Assembly: GCA_022496185.1 (NCBI GenBank)
Contig: WTXG01000105.1
Span: forward strand, 62,001-126,000
Reading direction: 5' to 3'
Source of the DNA: Multifurca ochricompacta
Lineage: Eukaryota > Basidiomycota > Agaricomycetes > Russulales > Russulaceae
Length of the DNA: 64,000 nucleotides
Below the pieces are notes generated by a model that saw only the letters and a list, made by a program, of their open reading frames with translations, ran no database searches and was not told the origin of the DNA. Positions 56,719-64,000 of this stretch are shown here, piece after piece. A program made the translations under genes and the position numbers. Position 1 is the first letter of the stretch, and every line of letters starts with the position of its first letter.

Positions 56719-58209
56719 AAATCCTTCTTTGCGAATGCCTTTTCCACTAGGATGGCTCGCACTTCTCGCTTTCCTTCATCATGCTCGCCCATATTTCTGC
56801 GCTTTTCTTCCTTCGTCTTTTTGTTAACGGTGGTGGATTGTTATGGATTGGTGCAACCATTGCTTCCGCCGCTCGTACCCCCTTTTTCGGGCATTCCTGG
56901 ACATGTGCCCTTGCGCCTTGCAGGAAAGCACCTTCCTTCTTTCATCACGTTTGCCTTTCATCCTCCGTGAGCGCAACCCGGGCTCTGGTTCTGTCAGCAG
57001 AGGTATCCATGGCATTTGGATCCCTCTGACTGGTATGTGCGGTTTGACTCCGAAGGCGGCCTTCCATTGGTCGTGGGTCTTTCCCTTCTTTGTGTCGACC
57101 CGAAACGCGTCTGGAAATCAGGTAATCTTGCTGCTGTCGGCGAGCAGCATCGACCCATGTATCCCAATCATTGGGATGGTGAAACTGGATGATGTTCTTT
57201 ACCAGTGGATTGGGCAACCCCTGGGAGAAGAGGTCCAGTGTGGCCTCTTCATGGTGTCATAGCCGGCTCTGTTGGCCAGACTTCTGAACTTCGCTACATA
57301 AGCGTCGAGTTCTCCCTTTTCCATCCTAAGGGACTTAAGTCTCGAGCGGCCTTCTGTTTGGCCTGCCCATCCGTGAATGCGTCTTTAAATCTTTGGGCAA
57401 TGGTTTCCCAAAGGCCCTCGCTAGTGGTACGACGGCCACTTTCGATTTGTTCGTTTAGCCACTCCAGCTGTTCCATGGTCCAATCGTCTACAGCCTCCCC
57501 TCGGATCAGAGAGAGGAAGAGGTTTGCACGTTGGAAAGGGTTAATGATCTGGGGGACGTCATGGTTGAAGTTCTTAAAGGTCGTGAACTCCAGCATAAAT
57601 TTCTTGCTTTGCGACCGATCCCCAGTGAACGTTTGGGGCAGTACTCCCGACAACCGCCCCGATGGTGGGGGAATGTTGGGTGGTAGCATGGCTGGCGGAG
57701 GTGGGGGGGGAGGTGCTGGGTCTGGGAGCTGGGCGGCGATAGTGGACATGTTTTGGTAAATGGGGTGACGGTGTCGGTGGACTGTATTGAAATCTGGGGA
57801 GTTGTCAAAGCAGGGGCTCTGGACGTGACAACTGCTGGTGCAACTGGGGTTGTAGTCGATGCTAATACCAGTGCTTCTTCACTATGTTCTTCTACGTACT
57901 CTTCTGGCTCAGAGTCCGTAACGATGGCCGGGGGATTCTCTCTCCACGGTCCTAAACCAAATTCAGGAGGGCGGGTCCTGTAGTAACCCAAGAGTGTCGG
58001 CTGTCCGAATATCGGATACGATACCAAACTCTTTTCTCGTCGTCGTATTCTACCGGTTGGTATCTTCCGTCGTGATAGACGTAGTATCCAAACTCGGACT
58101 CAAAATCTTTCCAGGTGGCAGAGCCAAGTACTTGTTGTGAAAGGTCAGGCTCGTCCCTTCGTTCGATGGGTTCTTCTTTGAACAGGATCTGACTGTGGCT
58201 GGAAGCCAC
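56715..58209 (-). pseudogene. gag of gypsy G
   Basis: Starts MASSHSQILFKEEPIERRDE at 58209. The arginine codon CGA is intact in YRIRYSDSRHSW. A proline-rich linker precedes the capsid core at 57749-57300 (FMLEFTTFKNFNHDVPQIIN, TMEQLEWLNEQIESGRRTT). Frame shifts at about 57960, 57320 and 57230 and a damaged knuckle region follow. The gag stop TGA (56717-56715) follows a TTTTT run, with pol in the -1 frame. Confidence 0.83.
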
Positions 58210-58228
58210 GATGAGAGACTCGACTTGA

Positions 58229-58800
58229 TGTTATGTCCAGTGCAGGACGTTCCACACGACTTGTGTGACAGTGTGATACAGGGGTTCGGATAAGAAACCA
58301 ATAAGGTCTCTTGGAGTAAAGTGTGATGAGTCAAAGTCAAAGAGGCTGTACTCTAAGACGATGGTGAGCGGAAAGTGCCAGAAGCACTTGAGACAGACAG
58401 ACGTTCCAAGAGGACAAGTCCAGAAGACTAGCACTGATGTATTCAATAAGTCGAGTCTAAGGTCTACCGGGTAGCTATAGTGGACTTATATATGTAAGGC
58501 AGTGGGCGTCTACAAGATAAGGATATGGAGTCAAGTGGGCCCAAATATCTGAAAGCGGAGGGCGTAAAGCCTGGCTTCTACTGATAGGGTATTAAGTAAA
58601 TGTCCGGTCGTATGATAAGGAGATAAGCGATAAGCAAGGAAGCAGTAGGTAAACATGACAAGCAAACGAGTCATGGGGATGGACGAAGGGCATGTGACAG
58701 ATCCCACGATGGAGACATGATCTGGTAGTGAAGTGTGGGCGGCAGGGAGGGTTATCGTTGGGCAAGAAAAAGAAATATGGGAAGCGATGGGGTTCGTACA
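58229..58800 (-). repeat. 5' LTR of gypsy G
   Basis: 572 bases. TATATAAG and AGACTCGACTT are conserved. The terminal bases at 58796-58800 lack one A relative to the partner LTR. Confidence 0.88.
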
Positions 58801-59283
58801 TGACTGGTAATTTCTTTCATATATTATATTAAATTCCTCTAATTATATTCATTCTAGATATCAAAAAACATCACATGTGTAGATTACCATGTAAACTGCT
58901 TAGTAATAATGTCAGTAATATTTGAACTATCTGGGAACTGCTTTGTGAACCACTTTGTGAACTGCTTTTGCAAAGCCAAAAAATGCAATAAACAATGACT
59001 AGATTAACTAGCCCTAGATTTGAAAATTAGCCTTCGATTTGAAAAGTAGTTTTGGATTTGAAAGGTAGCTCTAAGCATCGGGCAAGTCCACAGAGCTAAT
59101 GGAGAATCTGGATCACTAGATTGGCTAGATTGGCTAGCACTAGTCAATCTAGCAAAATGTCATTTTCCTGATGTATTAACAACTGCATCTAAGTCTCTAA
59201 GTAAAACAAAAGGTGAGATAGCTAGCAGTAATGTAGTATCTAGTGTAGGCTGCACCATACCTGTTCTATAGGGTATTCAAGAA
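58801..59283. other. AT-rich region, possible degraded DNA transposon
   Basis: No gene is seen. Repeated AACTGCTTTGTGAACC-type units (58935-58970), TTTGAAAAGTAG-type units (59020-59060) and GATTGGCTAGATTGGCTAG (about 59115-59140) look like decayed repeats. The region may be the 5' remainder of the mariner-like element that follows. Confidence 0.45.
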
Positions 59284-59418
59284 TGTCTAAAGGAGTTTGG
59301 GAGATTTGGGAGAGTCACAGAGGTGTGGAATGAAATTGCACCAGAGGTGTGTGAGAAGTTGATTGAAAGTATGGCTAGAAGACTTGAAGCAGTAATTAAG
59401 GCTGATAGAAAGTATTAG
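59284..59418 (+). pseudogene. Tc1/mariner-like transposase C-terminal remnant
   Basis: One open stretch reads VWNEIAPEVCEKLIESMARR, then LEAVIKADRKY and a TAG. This is the usual end of fungal and animal Tc1-type DDE transposases (W.I....C..LI.SM.RR...VI). The catalytic part is absent and no terminal repeats were paired. The call rests on the C-terminal motif only. Confidence 0.6.
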
Positions 59419-60192
59419 AATTCCTAGTTTTTGATTTTTTAACAGGTCTAGATTAAGTTGTTAATATTTCCATAGATACTGATACAAATTATGTAATTGT
59501 TTTTCCAATGGATAGCCCTGATGGTCTAGGTTTAGTCATCAACTTACACTTTGGTCTTATATGTTCTGGTTCCTGAGTTAATCAGCAAACAATGAGAAAG
59601 TGCAAAACATTGAATCAATTTTGGAAGAAAATAACAATAAAAAGCAATATTGTTAACAGTAATTATGGACATTGAGTCAAATGTGCCTTGTAGGGTCATC
59701 TCAAGGGACTCTGTCATGTTCACTTCATTTTATCTGCCCTTTTATCACAGAGCTGGGGGAGTTGATGGGTAAAATGACAGAGGCAGAGATGCTTGCATGC
59801 TCCGTCTGGGCAATTTGTATTGTCACTAACTTCTGACTTTGGTCGCTGGTCACAGAGCACTGCCTCTAGCGCTCATCTCTCAATCAGCGTCCCTCACTCT
59901 CACTCTCATTCTCGCGAATTTATTTTATTGGAATTCCAGTGATCTGTAACTACAGTACAGCTGAAGCAGAGAGGCATGCCAGCCTGGCCCGAGGCAAGGT
60001 GATTCCGATTCCGGTTTCGGGGCGGAGCGTGAGAAATGCCTTTTGGTGCGTTTTTATACTTCCACCCAAGCAAACTGAAACAACAACAGATATCGTTAAC
60101 GCGAGGAGCACAGCCCCGCTATCTGTGACCAACTGCCTCTACTTCATCGTCCTCAAAGAGGCTTGGGGCTAGAGTTGTCAACATTGACAAAA
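59419..60192. other. upstream region of the Ldb17-like gene
   Basis: AT-rich to about 59680, then less so, with CACTCTCACTCTCATTCTCGCG at about 59895-59915, a pyrimidine-rich tract typical of fungal promoters. A short open stretch at 59939-60172 has no recognisable similarity. Confidence 0.4.
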
Positions 60193-62523
60193 ATGGATGG
60201 CTTTGGGATTGTTTACCTTTTCGAGAATGCACAACAGTTCTGGTCAGGTGCGTTGTGGGAACGCCTTCCGCCCTGCAGACTTTGCTGATGACTCCTGTCA
60301 GAGCTCGAAGATATTCTCAAAGTTCCAGGGAATGCCTCACTATCCCTTCTCGATGCTACTCTTAAGCGCTCAATAGCTTTTTGTGCCTCGTATCACGGTG
60401 TGTCCCTGCGCCTGCTTTCCCCTATCAGGCTCACTCCTGGCATACGCAGAGCAATATTTGCAGAGTCCCTTACAGCTAGAGCATGCGTGCGAATTCATCC
60501 TCGAATCAGAGCTCTTCACTTTTCATTCGGAGCGCATGTGCGAAATTCTCTCTGATGAAGCGGTAGAAGTGAACCAAGCCCCTTAGTCTGCATGCCCAGA
60601 CTAACTAATGCCAAGTCCACCAGAACACAGATCCGCATATTCAATTCATGCTGTACAGCATCCTACTTTACTATGGTCGATGTAACCCGAACTTCCTTCG
60701 CTCACTCAAGCGCTGGCAGCCCTTGGTTCCGCTGCTCATTGACCATATCCTCGTTGATGCTGATTCCGATATTGAGGAGACTTTTTCCGCCTCAGTGTCC
60801 ATCTCAGGTCCGAGCACCGGTTGGAAGGGGCTAGCCATTCCCATCGAGGCAAGACTACGCTCGCTATCTGTACGACTCCTTTACGAGGTCTGCCGATCGT
60901 CCAAGTTATCCATTGGAGACCTCAGTTTGTCTCTGTGCTGTGCCTTCTCTTTATATTCTCATGATTGCTTTACAGAGGTATTTGACGATAACTTTTTGGA
61001 CAAGTTATTCGACCTTGTCGAGCAAACCCGTAGTATGCAAGATGAGACGTTTAACTATTCCGTCATCAAGCTCATTGTACGCACACCCCTCCTTCCCGCG
61101 TTTCTTACCGTCTTTGACGACGATTCTAGATTGCGCTTAATGAGCAATTCATGGTCGCAGAGTTCACTGCCAAACCACAGAATGATATTACGAATGGCAC
61201 GAGTTCTCAATCCCAAAATCGTGTGCTGCACGTGCTCATACGTCGGCACGGTACGAGCCAAACTTTCGGCGAAAATCTTATCTTTATGTTGAATCGAGCC
61301 GGTGAGGGCTGCATGTTTGCCATCCGGATTTATCTGAGATACAGCATTAGGTCGTACTCCTGAGGACCTTGTCATGCAGTTACTGGTCTTGAAGATCTTA
61401 TATATACTTTTCAACACCAAGGGGTTGTCAGAATATTTCTTACACGAACGATCTTTGCGTTCTTGTTGACGTATTTCTTCGGGAAATCATTGATCTTGAC
61501 GAAGAGGCAGAATCGTTGGTTATTGTTCTCTGACTGAGTGGCAAACTCTAATTTTATTATTCATAGCTCCGGCACACATTCCTCCGTGTACTTCATCCGC
61601 TTCTCACCAAAACACAATTACGCTCTCTCCCTTATAAGCGCCCCCAAATTGTTCGTGCGCTTGAATCACTCATTGCTCATCAAGAAATTCGTGAAGTTAA
61701 CCCCACAACGAAACGACTAGTTGAGCGATGTCTCAGCGGCGAGTGGTGCGTGCAACACCGCACGCTTAACACCCTTAGTCGGGTTCCTGGCGACCCTGGA
61801 TTGCAGCGCACCGGGAGCCCAAGTAGTGACCGTGTGGCTACTCAGTCACTCACACCCAAGCTTCCAAGCGCCCCTGCACCGCCGACCCCTGGCCCCTCCG
61901 TCTTGCGCCGCCGCTCGATCAAAGGAAGTCGGAGCGCGGAGAATCTTCGTGGGTCGGCCACTATAAGCGTAAAGCCTGCGTCACGAGACTGGAAGTTCTC
62001 TGCAAGCCTGCTAATGACAGCGCTCTGAACCTGGCGGGTGTGCAGCAGTCTACCGCGGCAGCCGCTCACCACTATGCCTACCAAAACCGTGATCGTACAA
62101 GTCCGGAGCTATCTGGGATAGGCGCTCCGCTGACCAAAATGTGCATCCGCACTCCCCAGGCCCGCACGGTCAACCCCCAATCCGTCACAACTCGCTCGGG
62201 ACAATGGTCTATGACCCAGCATCACTATTGTCACCTTCCAGTGGTGCTGCTGCACTGCCCCCATCGTCACCCTTTCACCTGTATCTGTACGGTCTTCCGA
62301 CGTGCGTGTTCCCCCCAGCCCCGCCCGTATTGGGGCGGGTAACTTGTCTACGGCGGGCGGTACGAAGAAGGTCCAGCGCCGCCCGCCACCCGCGCCACCC
62401 AAGCGTAGGAAGCCACCAGCAGTGCCCGTGCGCGTCATTGGCACGTCAAACAGCGGCGCCCAGATTACCGCGATTGCTTCATCGACTTCGGCACCAACAT
62501 TAGGCAAGATTGAAAAGACCTAA
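60193..62523 (+). pseudogene. LDB17: Ldb17/SPIN90-like protein gene (eight exons, four one-base frame breaks)
   Basis: Ldb17/Dip1/SPIN90 proteins activate Arp2/3 at endocytic actin patches. Exons by GT-AG and similarity: 60193-60247, 60302-60397, 60450-60562, 60624-60924, 60976-61076, 61130-61301, 61351-61518, 61567-62523. Landmarks: MDGFGIVYLFENAQQFWS, LQSPLQLEHACEFILESELF, FNYSVIKLI-IALNEQFMVAE, RRHGTSQTFGENLIFMLNRA, PEDLVMQLLVLKILYILFNT, YTNDLCVLVDVFLREIIDLD, LRVLHPLLTKTQLRSLPYKR, and a proline-rich tail RRPPPAPPKRRKPPAVPV ending in a TAA (62521-62523). All splice sites fit. One extra T at about 61440 and one-base losses at about 62010, 62120 and 62295 break the frame. These are either sequence errors or very recent decay. 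Family assignment is strong (leucine-rich domain). Confidence 0.85.
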
Positions 62524-64000
62524 TATCTACGCCGGTCTCTGTATTTTCAAGGTTGGTACGATGGGGCATCGATGCAAAACATTTTAGGCTGCTGGCCACC
62601 CACCTATGTTGTGAAGATGTCTCCGCTATGTTCTGGCTGACGCCACGCTTCAACTTCACATTTTTTCATAGTCTCATCGTGAGCAGGTTTTCTCTTTCTT
62701 TTTTGGTTCCAATGAGTGAATGTACGATATATGTATGTGTAAGCCACGTACTGCCAACCCCCAATACTCAATTTTCGGCTTCTTCCATGATATCAGGGTA
62801 AACAGGCAAATCTTGCACAGGTTTAGTAGGGGGTCACTGGTAGCCATGAAAGTGGCGAACAAGACTCTTCGTATGCTCATTGGTACCCCCCCCCCTATTT
62901 CTTGATTTGAAAGCACAGAGCACAGAATAATCAACACGGGGCCAATAATAGCTAGCCTAGGAAAACAGTAAGGCATGCTGAAAGCGAAACCGACCAGTAA
63001 AATTGAATTGAACTGGTACAGGAAGATCGACGAAATCAGGGTCAACCTACTAATGGTGTGACGACCTCACCCTACTGTGTCCTCCAGGCTCAACTCCTCT
63101 TCTTGGCGTCATCTCGCGCTCTGCAATGGCATTGTGTCTATATCTGCAGGAGAAACGATAAGACGAGGTCAATGATGCGCATCCAGCATGATGAACTGCT
63201 CTCCCACTTCGTCTCACCGACAGGCGTGTGATACAAGTAGTTTATCTGTTAGTTGAACTCTCATAAACACGTTCTTTCCACTGGAGTACTCCGTTATCTT
63301 TCGAGTCCCAAAGACCGGAGTGAGGGACTCATCATCAGACCGTCAACAATGTCAGGTGGTTTTCTGACTCCATGCTTCTACTAATCAAATGCACCTAGGC
63401 GCGCTGAACTCAAATGGAAGCCTAGTGACTTGCTCTTAATAACTGATCAGCCAACACTGTGGGCATGCCCCAGAATGATTACAAACTCTACAGTAGAATT
63501 GCTCAGTGTCCCGAAAGAAGGATTAAGGAATCTTGAGATGATTGCCCACGCTGATGACTCGAGCCTAGGGAACACGGGGCGGGATGCAGAATCAGAATTT
63601 TCTTAGATCCCAGCGCTATGGGTGGAAAAAAACAATGACAATAAGAACGTGCTGGTATTTTCACCCACATTGACATCGTTGAAGTGAGGAAGTGCTACGT
63701 GCCATGCAGGAGTCTAGATTCCAAGCCCTGGATGGTGAAGAAAAAATCTGATTTCCCTCTTATCTCCTTGAAGTGCCCAGGCCTGCCCCTAGCCCAACAA
63801 GATAGAAAGGCTGAGAAACGTGGGTCTCCAGCTTGATTTGAAACACGACCTCATATTGCCTTCCGATGGCGCAATGGAACAACGTACAGACGATAGTTGT
63901 TACATGTGATGATCAAAAGTGGGTTTCGCTAATTGAATTGAATTGTGAGAAGCGACGAGGAGAGAGAGATCCACAACGCCTCAATTACCACGTGCTTCTG
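62524..64000. other. no gene recognised after the Ldb17-like gene
   Basis: Mixed composition, with several short ORFs; the longest is a minus-strand 123-codon frame at 62674-63045 with no recognisable motif or intron logic. A C run lies at 62887-62893. I see no TIRs, LTRs or tRNA. Confidence 0.5.

Larger units (their letters stand above)
51369..58800 (-). mobile_element. gypsy element G: full-length chromovirus, minus strand
   Basis: 3' LTR 51369-51943, ORF3, pol, gag and 5' LTR 58229-58800. The LTRs are roughly 96-97% alike. No target duplication is visible (TGATA before, TGACT after), and the outer end of the 5' LTR reads GTACA instead of GTAACA. Coding lesions are few, fewer than in D. 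Self-primer pair: AGACTCGACTT (58458-58448) and AAGTCGAGTCT (58226-58216) on the minus strand. Confidence 0.9.

Noticed and set aside
51369..58805. TGATA/TGACT as the target duplication of G
   Set aside because: Only three of five bases agree, and the flanking LTR F does not continue on the other side.
59939..60172. 77-codon open frame before the Ldb17-like gene
   Set aside because: No family resemblance, and a better-supported first exon starts at 60193. Probably chance or 5' UTR.
62674..63045. 123-codon minus-strand frame after the Ldb17-like gene
   Set aside because: No recognisable motif. The hydrophobic N-terminal part is compatible with chance in AT-rich sequence.

Overview
The window looks like a piece of a filamentous basidiomycete genome (probably an agaricomycete). 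Host genes have short GT-AG introns of about 45-65 bases, and the repeats are chromodomain Ty3/gypsy elements, Ty1/copia elements and several hAT families. No species is assigned. Two islands of ordinary host sequence flank roughly 50 kb of nested transposable elements. Bases 1-8564 hold two diverged copies of a Baeyer-Villiger-type flavin monooxygenase pseudogene and, between them on the minus strand, an ankyrin-RCC1-BTB (IBtk-like) gene broken by a 414-bp hAT MITE and a 5'-truncated LINE. Bases 60193-62523 hold an Ldb17/SPIN90-like gene with eight recognisable exons but four single-base frame breaks.

Bases 8565-20647 are hAT territory. The second monooxygenase copy is split by an outer hAT element (8565-18573). 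That element is itself split by a transposase-bearing hAT element (8920-17622), which carries a further MITE (11650-13100), a gypsy-like solo LTR (13844-15133) and a copia solo LTR (16098-16602). Another MITE sits at 19036-20101. All complete hAT insertions have 8-bp target-site duplications, and the first monooxygenase copy gives the empty sites.

Bases 20676-58800 are a stack of LTR retrotransposons. The gypsy copies are named here by letter: B (20786-22425, with its 3' LTR remnant F at 51010-51368), A (24854-32289, inside a copia element at 22426-36444), C (36445-40574, minus), E (fragments at 20676-20785, 40575-40660 and 50361-51009), D (40661-50360, plus, inside E) and G (51369-58800, minus). 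The two halves of one LTR of E, split by B with a CTTCA duplication, now lie 30 kb apart in opposite orientation. The right part of the stack has therefore been inverted.

The gypsy family is a chromovirus with gag, pol (protease, RT, RNase H, integrase, chromodomain) and a third ORF downstream of pol. That ORF encodes a coiled-coil protein with three or four tandem zinc knuckles. Immediately after the 5' LTR, each copy has an 11-nt site complementary to the predicted start of its own transcript. In copy C both partners have changed together, which supports Tf1-like self-priming instead of tRNA priming. Most nonsense mutations across the elements read as CGA to TGA, as expected from CpG methylation damage. 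No RNA genes or CRISPR arrays were seen.
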